Shown here: one piece after another, positions 24,875-34,700 of the stretch
Position numbering within the stretch: the first letter of the stretch is position 1
Layout of the letters: every line of letters starts with the position of its first letter
Source: Pseudomonas putida
GTDB taxonomy: Bacteria; Pseudomonadota; Gammaproteobacteria; Pseudomonadales; Pseudomonadaceae
Direction of reading: 5' to 3'
Assembly (NCBI RefSeq): GCF_002906855.1
Contig: NZ_MINI01000028.1
Coordinates: 1,178,001-1,242,000, forward strand
DNA length: 64,000 nucleotides
Notes under the pieces: model-generated
What the model saw: only the letters and a program-made list of their open reading frames with translations
Told to the model about the DNA's origin: nothing
The model's database searches: none
Program-made: the position numbers and the translations under genes

Positions 24875-26563
24875 ATGCAAGCCGACTTCTGGAATGACAA
24901 ACGCCCCGAGGGCGTGCCTTCCACCATCGACCTTCACGCGTACGCTTCGGTCGTTGAGGTGTTCGAACGCTCCTGCAAGCGCTTTGCCGAGCGCCCGGCG
25001 TTCAGCAACCTGGGCTTGACCCTGAGTTACGCCGAGCTCGAACGCCATTCGGCAGCGTTCGCCGCCTGGCTGCAGCAGCACACCGACCTCAAGCCGGGTG
25101 ACCGCATCGCGGTGCAGATGCCCAACGTCCTGCAGTACCCCATCGCCGTGTTCGGCGCCCTGCGCGCGGGGCTGATCGTGGTCAACACCAACCCGCTGTA
25201 CACCGAGCGCGAAATGCGTCACCAGTTCAAGGATGCCGGGGCCCGGGCGCTGGTGTACCTGAACATGTTCGGCAAGCGCGTGCAGGAGGTGCTGCCCGAT
25301 ACCGGCATCGAGTACCTGATCGAGGCGAAGATGGGCGACCTGCTGCCCGCAGCCAAGGGCTGGCTGGTCAATACCGTGGTCGACAAGGTGAAGAAGATGG
25401 TCCCGGCCTATCATCTGCCCCAGGCCATCCCGTTCAAGCAGGTACTGCGCGAAGGCCGCAGCCTGGTGCACAAGCCGGTGCCGCTGTCGCTCGATGACAT
25501 CGCCGTGCTGCAGTACACCGGCGGTACCACGGGCCTGGCCAAGGGGGCCATGCTCACGCACGGCAACCTGGTGGCCAACATGCTGCAGGTGCTGGCCTGT
25601 TTCTCCCAGCATGGCCCGGACGGGCAGCGGCTGATCAAGGAAGGCCAGGAGGTGATGATTGCACCGCTGCCGCTGTACCACATCTATGCCTTCACCGCGA
25701 ACTGCATGTGCATGATGGTCACCGGTAACCACAACGTGCTGATCACCAACCCGCGTGATATCCCCGGTTTCATCAAGGAACTGGGCAAGTGGCGTTTTTC
25801 GGCGCTCCTGGGGTTGAACACCTTGTTTGTTGCGCTGATGGACCATCCAGGCTTCCGCCAGCTGGACTTTTCGGCACTGAAAGTCACCAACTCCGGTGGC
25901 ACGGCACTGGTCAAGGCCACTGCCGAGCGTTGGGAAACACTCACCGGCTGCCGTATCGTCGAGGGCTACGGCCTGACCGAAACTTCGCCGGTGGCAAGTA
26001 CCAACCCATACGGCCAGCTGGCGCGGCTGGGCACGGTGGGCATGCCGGTACCGGGCACGGTGTTCAAGGTCATCGATGATGACGGCAACGAACAGCCACT
26101 GGGTGAGCGCGGCGAACTGTGCATCAAGGGCCCGCAAGTGATGAAGGGCTACTGGCAGCAGCCGGAGGCCACGGCGCAGGCGCTGGATGCCGAGGGCTGG
26201 TTCAAGACCGGCGATATCGCGGTGATCGACCCGGACGGCTTCACCCGCATCGTCGACCGCAAGAAGGACATGATCATCGTCTCCGGCTTCAATGTTTACC
26301 CCAACGAGATCGAGGATGTGGTGATGGGCCATCCGCAGGTGGCCAACTGCGCGGCCATCGGCGTGCCGGACGCGCGTACCGGGGAGGCGGTGAAGCTGTT
26401 CGTGGTGGCGCGTGAGGGTGGGGTGAGCGTCGAAGACCTGAAGGCTTACTGCAAGGCCAACTTCACCGGCTACAAGGTGCCCAAGCACATCGTGGTGCGC
26501 GAGTCGCTGCCGATGACCCCGGTGGGCAAGATCTTGCGCAGGGAGTTGCGCGACATCGCTTGA
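24875..26563 (+). CDS. fadD2: Long-chain fatty acyl-CoA synthetase FadD2
   Basis: A 562-residue ANL-family enzyme that activates fatty acids to acyl-CoA via acyl-AMP. It shows the P-loop YTGGTTGLAKGA (about residue 213), the GYGLTETSP motif, the VDRKKDMI hinge and the C-terminal lysine loop PVGKILRRELR. It is the first of two tandem paralogues; the order fadD2-fadD1 is as in other pseudomonads. AGAGGA lies about 10 bp before the ATG. It is about 65 per cent like its neighbour by eye, higher in some blocks. Confidence 0.95.
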   Translation: MQADFWNDKRPEGVPSTIDLHAYASVVEVFERSCKRFAERPAFSNLGLTLSYAELERHSAAFAAWLQQHTDLKPGDRIAVQMPNVLQYPIAVFGALRAGLIVVNTNPLYTEREMRHQFKDAGARALVYLNMFGKRVQEVLPDTGIEYLIEAKMGDLLPAAKGWLVNTVVDKVKKMVPAYHLPQAIPFKQVLREGRSLVHKPVPLSLDDIAVLQYTGGTTGLAKGAMLTHGNLVANMLQVLACFSQHGPDGQRLIKEGQEVMIAPLPLYHIYAFTANCMCMMVTGNHNVLITNPRDIPGFIKELGKWRFSALLGLNTLFVALMDHPGFRQLDFSALKVTNSGGTALVKATAERWETLTGCRIVEGYGLTETSPVASTNPYGQLARLGTVGMPVPGTVFKVIDDDGNEQPLGERGELCIKGPQVMKGYWQQPEATAQALDAEGWFKTGDIAVIDPDGFTRIVDRKKDMIIVSGFNVYPNEIEDVVMGHPQVANCAAIGVPDARTGEAVKLFVVAREGGVSVEDLKAYCKANFTGYKVPKHIVVRESLPMTPVGKILRRELRDIA

Positions 26564-26573
26564 TACCGGCGTT

Positions 26574-26693
26574 TGTAAGGTGCTCTGGCATGTACCTTAC
26601 AGCCCGATTTGCGACATTTTGGTCAATTACTCTAAAAATGACTTGTATCGTTCATTTAGTCACTTTTGTGACTGCGGGGCCGATCTTGGCCCC
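26574..26693. promoter_or_regulatory. Cluster of three inverted repeats between fadD2 and fadD1
   Basis: The AT-richer 267-bp gap holds TGTAAGGT-N12-ACCTTACA (26574-26601), AGTCAC-TTTT-GTGACT (26658-26673) and GGGGCC-GATCTT-GGCCCC (26676-26693). The last could be a hairpin terminator for fadD2; the others may be operators for separate control of fadD1. No PsrA-type GAAAC-N4-GTTTC box is visible. Confidence 0.45.
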
Positions 26694-26830
26694 TAGGCGA
26701 CCCCAATCAAAGCTGTTACTCTCGGCGCGCTTTCAGATGATTCGGTTTGCAACGAACCGCCATCGCATATCAATAATAAGCGCATCGACGCGCGAATCGA
26801 ACTTCGCTGTTGCTGAAGGAGTGGGCTTCC

Positions 26831-28528
26831 ATGATCGAAAATTTTTGGAAGGATAAATACCCAGCCGGGATTACGGCGGAAATCAATCCTGACGAATTCC
26901 CCAATATCCAGGCGGTACTCAAGCAATCCTGCCAACGCTTTGCCAATAAACCGGCCTTTAGCAACCTGGGCAAGACCATCACCTACGGCGAGCTCTACGC
27001 GCTGTCAGGCGCTTTTGCGGCCTGGCTGCAGCAGCACACCGACCTCAAGCCGGGTGACCGCATTGCCGTCCAGCTGCCCAATGTCCTGCAATACCCGGTA
27101 GCGGTATTCGGTGCCATGCGCGCCGGCCTGATCGTGGTCAACACCAACCCGCTGTACACAGTGCGGGAAATGGAGCACCAGTTCAACGACTCCGGTGCCA
27201 AGGCCCTGGTGTGCCTGGCCAACATGGCGCACCTGGCCGAGAAGGTGGTGCCCAAGACCCAGGTCAAGCACGTCATCGTCACCGAAGTGGCCGACCTGCT
27301 GCCTCCGCTCAAGCGCCTGCTGATCAACAGCGTGATCAAGTACGTGAAGAAGATGGTGCCGGCCTACAACCTGCCGGGTGCCGTGCGCTTCAACGATACC
27401 CTGGCGCTGGGCAAGGGCCAGCCGGTCACCGAAGCCAACCCGCAAGCCAACGACGTGGCGGTGCTGCAGTATACCGGTGGTACCACTGGCGTGGCCAAGG
27501 GCGCGATGCTGACCCACCGCAACCTGGTGGCCAACATGTTGCAGTGCCGGGCGCTGATGGGCTCCAACCTGCAGGAAGGCTGCGAGATCCTCATCACCCC
27601 GCTGCCGCTGTACCACATCTATGCCTTTACCTTCCATTGCATGGCGATGATGCTGATCGGCAACCACAACGTGCTGATCAGCAACCCGCGCGACCTGCCG
27701 GCAATGGTCAAAGAGCTGGGCAAGTGGAAGTTCAGCGGTTTTGTCGGCCTCAACACGCTGTTCGTGGCGCTGTGCAACAACGAGGCATTCCGCGCCCTGG
27801 ACTTCTCGGCGCTGAAGATCACCTTGTCCGGGGGCATGGCCCTGCAGCTGAGCGTGGCCGAGCGCTGGAAGAGCGTCACCGGTTGCGCCATCTGCGAAGG
27901 CTACGGCATGACCGAGACCAGCCCGGTGGCGGCGGTGAACCCGGCCGAGGCCAACCAGGTGGGCACCATCGGCATCCCGGTGCCATCGACCCTGTGCAAG
28001 GTTATCGACGACGCCGGCAACGAACTGCCACTGGGCGAAACCGGCGAGCTGTGCGTCAAGGGCCCGCAGGTCATGAAGGGCTACTGGCAGCGTGAAGACG
28101 CCACCACCGAGATCCTCGACAGCGAAGGCTGGCTGAAGACTGGCGACATCGCGCTGATCCAGCCGGATGGCTACATGCGCATCGTCGACCGCAAGAAGGA
28201 CATGATCCTGGTCTCGGGCTTCAACGTGTACCCCAACGAGCTGGAAGACGTGCTCGCCGCCTTGCCGGGCGTGCTGCAGTGCGCGGCCATCGGTGTGCCG
28301 GACGAGAAGTCGGGTGAAGTGATCAAGGTGTTCATCGTGGTCAAGCCGGGCATGACCGTGACCAAGGAGCAGGTGATGGAGCACATGCGCGCCAATGTCA
28401 CTGGCTACAAGGTGCCGCGCTACATCGAGTTCCGCGATGCGCTGCCGACCACCAACGTCGGCAAGATTCTGCGTCGTGAACTGCGTGATGAAGAACTGAA
28501 GAAGCAGGGCTTGAAGAAGATTGCCTGA
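26831..28528 (+). CDS. fadD1: Long-chain fatty acyl-CoA synthetase FadD1
   Basis: A 565-residue acyl-CoA ligase paralogous to the preceding gene. The P-loop YTGGTTGVAKGA, GYGMTETSP, VDRKKDMI and NVGKILRRELR motifs are all intact. ATG 26831 lies 10 bp after AAGGAG. It has its own long upstream region, so it is probably regulated independently of fadD2. In pseudomonads FadD1 usually prefers long chains and FadD2 shorter ones; this is family knowledge and cannot be read here. Confidence 0.95.
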   Translation: MIENFWKDKYPAGITAEINPDEFPNIQAVLKQSCQRFANKPAFSNLGKTITYGELYALSGAFAAWLQQHTDLKPGDRIAVQLPNVLQYPVAVFGAMRAGLIVVNTNPLYTVREMEHQFNDSGAKALVCLANMAHLAEKVVPKTQVKHVIVTEVADLLPPLKRLLINSVIKYVKKMVPAYNLPGAVRFNDTLALGKGQPVTEANPQANDVAVLQYTGGTTGVAKGAMLTHRNLVANMLQCRALMGSNLQEGCEILITPLPLYHIYAFTFHCMAMMLIGNHNVLISNPRDLPAMVKELGKWKFSGFVGLNTLFVALCNNEAFRALDFSALKITLSGGMALQLSVAERWKSVTGCAICEGYGMTETSPVAAVNPAEANQVGTIGIPVPSTLCKVIDDAGNELPLGETGELCVKGPQVMKGYWQREDATTEILDSEGWLKTGDIALIQPDGYMRIVDRKKDMILVSGFNVYPNELEDVLAALPGVLQCAAIGVPDEKSGEVIKVFIVVKPGMTVTKEQVMEHMRANVTGYKVPRYIEFRDALPTTNVGKILRRELRDEELKKQGLKKIA

Positions 28529-28539
28529 TCTATTTCATT

Positions 28540-28572
28540 GGCCTCTTCACGGGCTTGTCCCGCGAAGAGGCC
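28540..28572. terminator. Single REP hairpin between convergent genes
   Basis: GGCCTCTTCACGGG (28540-28553) pairs with CCCGCGAAGAGGCC (28559-28572) with one mismatch around CTTGT. This is a REP unit shortened to its central palindrome. It lies between the stops of fadD1 and the oxidoreductase gene and is a plausible bidirectional terminator. Confidence 0.7.
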
Positions 28573-28579
28573 GGTGAAT

Positions 28580-29887
28580 TCAGCGCATTTTCTCAAGCAT
28601 CTGGTAGTACCACATCCCCGCCGCCAGCAGCGGATTGCCCAGCAAGTCCCCCATCGGCACTCGCACGTGCTTGCACTGCGCGAAGGTGTCGAACTTCTCC
28701 AGCGTTCCGGTCAGTGCCTCGGCCATGATCTCGCCCATGATGTGGCTGGTGGCGATGCCGTGCCCGGAATAGCCCTGGCAGTACCACACGTTGTCCGACA
28801 GCTTGCCCAGTTGTGGGATGCGGTTGACCACGATGCCCATTGCACAGCTCCACTGAAACTCGATCGGCACGCCCTTGAGCGCCGGGAAGGTGCGCTCGAT
28901 GCACGGGCGCAGCTCGCCTTCGATGTTACGCGAGTCTTTGCCCGAGTAGTTGGCGCCGCCGCCGAACAGCAGACGCTTGTCAGCCGTGAGGCGGTAGTAG
29001 TCGAGGACGAAGCGGCAGTCGTACACCGCCAAGTCCTGTGGGTTGATCTGCTCCGCCAGTTCACCCAGCGGAGCGGTGGTGACGATGCCGCCCATGGCCG
29101 GGAAGATCTTGCCCTTGAGCTGGCGCTTTTCCAGCTTGTGGTAGACGTCACCGGCGAGCATCACCTGGCGTGCTTCGACCCGACCGTGGGCGGTGACGAC
29201 CGCCGGGCGCGGGCCATGGACGATGTCCAGTACTTCGGAGTTCTCGAAGATCAACGCGCCCAGGCTGTGGGCGGCGCGGGCTTCGCCCAGGCACAGGTTG
29301 AGCGGGTGCAGGTGCAGGTTGCGCAGGTTTTTCAGCGCGCCCAGGTATAGCGGGCTCTGCAGGTGCTCGGCGACACCCTTGCGGTCGAGCAACTGTACCT
29401 GGTCGCTCATGCCACGGCGTTCGGCTTCGGCCTGGAAGCTGCGCAACTCCTCCATGTGCGAAGGCTTCATCGCCGCGTGCAGGTGGCCGCGCTTGAGGTC
29501 GCAGTCGATGCCGTAACGCTCGACCCGTTGCTCGATCACCTGATGCCCACGCCAGCGCAGGTGCCAGATGAAATCATCGACCTCGGCGCCCAGGTGTTTG
29601 CGCATCTGCGTGCGCATGGCCTCGTCACCCGACAGGCTGCCGGTGACCTGGCCGCCATTGCGTCCGCTGGCACCCCAGCCGATCCGGTTGGTCTCGATAA
29701 TCGCCACCTTCAGGCCGCGCTCGGCCAGCTCCACCGCAGTGGCCACGCCGGTGAAACCACCGCCGATGATCGCCACGTCGACCTGCACCGTGCCCTTGAG
29801 CTGCGGGTACTCGGTGTGGTCGTTCAGCGAGGCGCTGTAATAGGACGGCGCGCGCTGGGCCGGGCCGTTGTTCAATGCTGCGTTCAT
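28580..29887 (-). CDS. puuB: FAD-dependent oxidoreductase, gamma-glutamylputrescine oxidase type (PuuB/OrdL)
   Basis: A 435-residue DAO-family flavoenzyme. The dinucleotide-binding motif is VDVAIIGGGFTGVATAVELAE at about residues 37-57, followed by the flavin contact GWGASGRNGGQ, typical of PuuB-like amine oxidases. The start has AAGGA at 7 bp. It lies 30 bp after a gamma-glutamylputrescine-synthetase-like gene on the same strand, so together they would glutamylate and then oxidise putrescine or a related amine. Substrate specificity is inferred. Confidence 0.82.
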   Translation of the reverse strand: MNAALNNGPAQRAPSYYSASLNDHTEYPQLKGTVQVDVAIIGGGFTGVATAVELAERGLKVAIIETNRIGWGASGRNGGQVTGSLSGDEAMRTQMRKHLGAEVDDFIWHLRWRGHQVIEQRVERYGIDCDLKRGHLHAAMKPSHMEELRSFQAEAERRGMSDQVQLLDRKGVAEHLQSPLYLGALKNLRNLHLHPLNLCLGEARAAHSLGALIFENSEVLDIVHGPRPAVVTAHGRVEARQVMLAGDVYHKLEKRQLKGKIFPAMGGIVTTAPLGELAEQINPQDLAVYDCRFVLDYYRLTADKRLLFGGGANYSGKDSRNIEGELRPCIERTFPALKGVPIEFQWSCAMGIVVNRIPQLGKLSDNVWYCQGYSGHGIATSHIMGEIMAEALTGTLEKFDTFAQCKHVRVPMGDLLGNPLLAAGMWYYQMLEKMR

Positions 29888-29917
29888 GGGTGTTCCTTGT
29901 TCTGAATAGGGTAAGGC

Positions 29918-31297
29918 TCAGGCCTGGTGCAGGTACCAGCGCCAGTCCTGTTCACTGACTTCTGCCATGAACTGGCGGTACTCGGCGCGCTTGACCTTCA
30001 GGTAGACGCCGAGGAACGCCTCGCCAAACGCTTCCCGCGCCCAGTGCGAGCGCTCCAGTGCGTCGAGTGCAGTCAGCCAGTCGGTGGGCAGGTGCTCGGT
30101 GGCCTGGGCATAGCCGTTGCCTTCCACCGGCGCACCGGGGTCCAGCTGCTCGCGGATGCCACGATGGCTCGCGGCCAGAATGGCGGCGGCCGCCAGGTAC
30201 GGGTTGGCATCGGCGCCACAGATGCGGTGCTCGACATGCCGGCTATTGGCCGGGCCGCCGGGCACGCGCAGGCTGACGGTACGGTTGTCGACGCCCCAGG
30301 TCGGCGCCAGCGGGGCATAGCTGTTGGCCTGGAAGCGGCGGAACGAGTTGGCGTTGGGGCAGAACAGCAACAGCGAGTCACGCAGGTGGCGGAGCATGCC
30401 GGCCACCGCCTGGCGCAGCAGCGGGGTGCCGGCTTTGTCTTCGCTGGCGAACAGGTTGTTGCCGGCGCTGTCGGCCAGGCTCAGGTGCATGTGCATACCG
30501 GTGCCGGCCAGTTGCGCGAACGGCTTGGCCATGAAACAAGCCTGCATGCCGTGGGCATGGGCCACGCCCTTGACCAGGCGTTTGTAGCGCACGGCCTGGT
30601 CCATTGCTTCCAGGGCATCGCCATGCTCCAGGGTGATTTCCACCTGGCCCGGAGCATATTCCGAGATCGCCGTACGCGCCGGAATGCCTTGGGCCTTGCA
30701 TGCGGCATACAGGTCGGCGAGGAAAGGTTCGATCTGTTCCAGTTCGCGCAGGCCGTAGACCTGGGTCGTGCGCGGCCGGCCACCGTCGTTGTCCAGTGCC
30801 GGTTGTGGGCGGCCCTGGGCATCGCGCTGCTGGTCGAGCAGGTAGAACTCCAGCTCGCAGGCCATTACCGGGTGATAACCGTCAGCCTTGAGCGCTTCGA
30901 TGGTGCGCAGCAATACATGGCGCGGGTCGGCGACACTGGCTGGCAGGCCTTCGCTCGGGTGCATGCTGACCTGCACGGCGGCAGTCGGCACACGGCGCCA
31001 GGGCAGGCGCACCAGGCTGCCTTCCAGCGGGTAGGCGCGGCAGTCGATATCGCCGACATCCCAGACCAGGCCGGAGTTTTCCACGTCATCGCCATTGAGC
31101 GTCAGGCCGAGGATGGTGCTGGGCAGTGGCCGGCCGCTCTGATACACCGCCAGCAGTTCCTCGCGGTGCAGCAGCTTGCCGCGTGGTACACCGTTGGCGT
31201 CCAGGATGAACAGCTCGAACAGTTCGATATCAGGGTTTTCGGCCAGGAAACGGCTGGCGTGCTCTACAGGTGCAAAGTGCATGATCGATTCGCTCAC
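29918..31297 (-). CDS. puuA: Gamma-glutamylpolyamine synthetase-like glutamine synthetase (PuuA family)
   Basis: A 459-residue glutamine-synthetase-fold enzyme. It has the ACELEFYLLD metal/ATP motif, GTGMHMHLSL, and the NSFRRFQ/NRTVSLRVPG active-site segments. Lack of the glutamine-synthetase adenylylation loop and the neighbouring PuuB-like gene point to amine glutamylation in polyamine catabolism. The start is a GTG at 31297 with a weak AGG; an in-frame ATG at 31282 is possible. Pseudomonads carry several PuuA paralogues, so the amine is uncertain. Confidence 0.82.
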   Translation of the reverse strand: MSESIMHFAPVEHASRFLAENPDIELFELFILDANGVPRGKLLHREELLAVYQSGRPLPSTILGLTLNGDDVENSGLVWDVGDIDCRAYPLEGSLVRLPWRRVPTAAVQVSMHPSEGLPASVADPRHVLLRTIEALKADGYHPVMACELEFYLLDQQRDAQGRPQPALDNDGGRPRTTQVYGLRELEQIEPFLADLYAACKAQGIPARTAISEYAPGQVEITLEHGDALEAMDQAVRYKRLVKGVAHAHGMQACFMAKPFAQLAGTGMHMHLSLADSAGNNLFASEDKAGTPLLRQAVAGMLRHLRDSLLLFCPNANSFRRFQANSYAPLAPTWGVDNRTVSLRVPGGPANSRHVEHRICGADANPYLAAAAILAASHRGIREQLDPGAPVEGNGYAQATEHLPTDWLTALDALERSHWAREAFGEAFLGVYLKVKRAEYRQFMAEVSEQDWRWYLHQA

Positions 31298-31365
31298 AGG
31301 CGCACGGGACCTGCGCGCAGGCGCGGTCCACTTGAGTCAAACGGCCGGGCTGCGGCCGAGTTGGG

Positions 31366-31530
31366 TCACAAAGGCGTGAGCGAAGCATCCGGTGGGCGTG
31401 CATGGCGGCAATGCCACAGGGCCCAGAAGGCGAGAATGATGTGGACCAGCGGATTTTCACCGGCGCGGGACCGGGCCTTCGCTAGCGAAGGGCGGGACGA
31501 CGGTGGGGCGATGGTCTGGACGGGAGTCAT
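31366..31530 (-). CDS. Possible 54-residue membrane-associated small protein
   Basis: This frame lies in the 409-bp gap between puuA and hrpA and reads MTPVQTIAPPSSRPS..., with a hydrophobic stretch NPLVHIILAFWALWHCRHA of one membrane-helix length and a basic end. A GTGAG motif is about 10 bp upstream of the ATG. It would be the first gene before puuA on the same strand, 68 bp away. I do not recognise a named family. Without comparison it remains a candidate. The rest of the gap (31531-31706) shows no other clear feature. Confidence 0.35.
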   Translation of the reverse strand: MTPVQTIAPPSSRPSLAKARSRAGENPLVHIILAFWALWHCRHARPPDASLTPL

Positions 31531-31706
31531 GCCTTTGATACTCACATGCGGGGTAAGGTTGATTAAAGCAGTGAATGGCAACGTTCACATCGGTACTGGC
31601 TAAACATTCGTCCAGCCAGCAGAGCGCCGGCAAATCTGCGACAATCGCGCATCCTTCGAATGCCGATCATGAAAAAGCAGGCCCACCTGCATCACTAAAA
31701 AGCCCC

Positions 31707-34700
31707 ATGACTGACCAAGCCATCGACAAACTGCTGCAAAACCTCGACCACGCCATGATCGCCGAGCGCCACCGCCTGCGCCGGCAACTGCATGAGCTGC
31801 GCAAGCGCCCCGACGAGGCCAAGCTGGCGCAGTGGGTAGAAAAGGTCCAGGCATCCTGTGCCCAGGTCACCGCACGCCAGAACAGCGTGCCGCAGATCCG
31901 CTACGACGACAGCCTGCCGATCGCCGCCAAGCGCGACGAGATCAAGAAAGCCCTGGCGGAGAACCAGGTACTGGTGATCGCCGGCGAAACCGGTTCGGGC
32001 AAGACCACCCAGTTGCCGAAGATCTGCCTGGAGCTGGGCCGCGGCAGCCATGGCCTGATCGCCCATACCCAGCCACGGCGAATCGCCGCACGCAGCGTCG
32101 CCGCCCGGGTTGCCGAAGAGCTCGGCACGCCGCTGGGCGGGCTGGTTGGCTATCAAGTGCGTTTCGAGGACCAGAGCGATGCCAACACCCTGGTCAAGCT
32201 GATGACCGACGGCATCCTGCTTGCCGAAACCCAGCACGACCGTTTTCTCGAACGCTACGACACGATCATCGTCGACGAAGCCCACGAGCGCAGCCTGAAC
32301 ATCGATTTCCTGCTCGGCTACCTGAAGACCTTGCTGCACCGCCGCCCGGATCTGAAGCTGATCATCACCTCGGCGACCATCGACCTGGAGCGCTTTTCCA
32401 AGCACTTCGACAATGCGCCGATCATCGAGGTGTCCGGCCGTACCTTCCCGGTGGAAACCTGGTACCGCCCGCTGACCAGCGAGCAGGACGAGGAGGGTAA
32501 CCAGGTCGAGGATGACCTGACCGTCGACCAGGCGATCCTCGCCTCCCTCGACGAGATCGCCCAGCATGAACGCAGCGTGGGCAAAGGCCCCGGCGATGTG
32601 CTGGTGTTCCTCCCGGGTGAGCGGGAAATCCGCGATGCCGCGGAGATCCTGCGCAAGGCGCAACTGCGTCACACCGAGATCCTGCCGCTGTATGCGCGCC
32701 TGTCGCCGGCCGAGCAGCAGCGCATCTTCCAGTCGCACACCGGGCGCCGCGTGGTGCTCGCCACCAACGTCGCGGAAACCTCGCTGACCGTACCGGGCAT
32801 CCGTTATGTGATCGACACCGGTACCGCGCGCATCAGCCGCTACAGCTACCGTGCCAAGGTCCAGCGCCTGCCGATCGAAGCCGTTTCCCAGGCCAGTGCC
32901 AACCAGCGCAAGGGCCGCTGCGGCCGGGTAGAGCCGGGTATCTGCATTCGGCTGTACAGCGAAGAAGACTTCAACGGTCGCCCGGCCTTTACCGACCCGG
33001 AGATCCTGCGCACCAACCTGGCAGCGGTGATCCTGCAGATGCTGCACTTGCGCCTGGGCTCGATCGACGCCTTCCCGTTCATCGAGCCGCCGGATGGCAA
33101 GGCCATCAGCGACGGCTTCAACCTGTTGCAGGAACTTTCGGCGGTCAACCGCGAGAACCAGCTGACGCCGATTGGCCGCCAGCTGGCGCGCCTGCCGATC
33201 GACCCGCGGCTGGGCCGCATGCTGCTTGAGGGCGCCCGCCAGGGCAGCCTGCAGGAGGTGCTGATCGTCACCAGTGCGCTGTCGGTGCAGGACCCCCGCG
33301 AGCGCCCGCCGGAGCGCCAGCAGGCTGCCGACCAGGCCCATGCGCAGTGGAAGGACGCCGATACCGACTTCGCCGCGCTGGTCAATCTTTGGCGTGGCTT
33401 CGAAGAGCAGCGCCAGGCGCTGACGGCCAGCCCGCTGCGCAACTGGTGCCGCAAGAACTTCCTGAACTATCTTCGCCTGCGCGAATGGCGCGATGCCCAT
33501 CGCCAGTTGTCGCTGATCTGCCGCGAGCTGCAACTGACGGTCAACAAAGAGCCGTCCGATTATCAGAAGGTGCACAAGGCGATCCTCAGCGGCCTGCTCA
33601 GCCAGATCGGCCAGAAGACCGAGGAAGGCGATTACCAGGGCGCCCGCCAGCGGCGCTTCTGGGTGCATCCGTCTTCGGGCATCGGCCGCAAGCGCCCGCA
33701 GTGGGTGATGGCCGCTGAACTGGTGGAAACTACAAAGCTGTATGCGCGTATGGTCGCCAAGATCGAGCCTGACTGGATCGAGCCGCTGGCGACCCACCTG
33801 ATCAAGAAGAACCACTTCGAGCCGCACTGGGAGAAGAAGCGCGGGCAAGTAGTGGCTTATGAGCAGATCACCCTGTACGGCTTGATTCTGGTCGGCCGCC
33901 GCCCAGTGCACTTTGGCCCGATCGACCCGGTCACCTCGCGTGAACTGTTCATTCGCGAAGGCTTGGTCGGCGGTGAAATCCAGTCGCGGGCCAAGTGCCT
34001 GGCCGCGAACAAGCGCCTGCTCGAAGAGCTCGACGAACTGGAGGCCAAGGCCCGTCGGCGCGACATTCTCGCCGATGAAGAAACCCTGTACGCCTTCTAC
34101 GAAGCACGCTTGCCAGCGGAGATCCATCAGACCGCGACCTTCGATGCCTGGTACCGCATGACCAGCCAGAAGGACCCGAACCTGCTGATCATGCGCGAGG
34201 AAGACGTGCTGGCCCGCGAGGCCAGCGAAGTCACCGCCGCGCAGTACCCGGACAGCATGCAGGTGGGTGAGCTGCGCCTGCCGCTGACCTACCACTTCGA
34301 GCCCGGCCACCCGCGTGACGGCGTGACCGTGCGGGTGCCGGCGCCGCTGTTGCCGAACCTGCCTGGCGAGCGCCTGGAATGGCTGGTGCCGGGCCTGCTG
34401 GAGGCCAAGTGCGTAGCCCTGGTGCGCAACCTGCCGAAGGCACTGCGCAAGAACTTCGTGCCGGTGCCGGACTTCGTCAAGGCCTCGCTGGCGCGCATGA
34501 CCTTCGGCCAGGGCGCGTTGCCCCAGGCCTTGGGCCAGGAGTTGCTGCGCATGACCGGCGCGCGGGTTTCCGATGAGGCCTGGGCCGAGTCGGTCAACCT
34601 GGTCGAAGGCCACCTGCGCATGAACATTGAAGTGGTCGATGGCCAGGGCAAGTTCCTCGGCGAAGGCCGCGACCTGGCCGAGCTGACCGCCCGCTTTGCT

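Noticed and set aside
24821..28384. Long antisense frames opposite both fadD genes (555 and 459 codons)
   Set aside because: Same cause: mirror frames of GC-biased genes. The sense frames carry all ANL-family motifs.
31575..31706. A 44-residue N-terminal extension of HrpA
   Set aside because: The extension is Ser/Ala/Lys-rich without similarity to HrpA N-termini, and the ATG at 31707 gives the usual family length.
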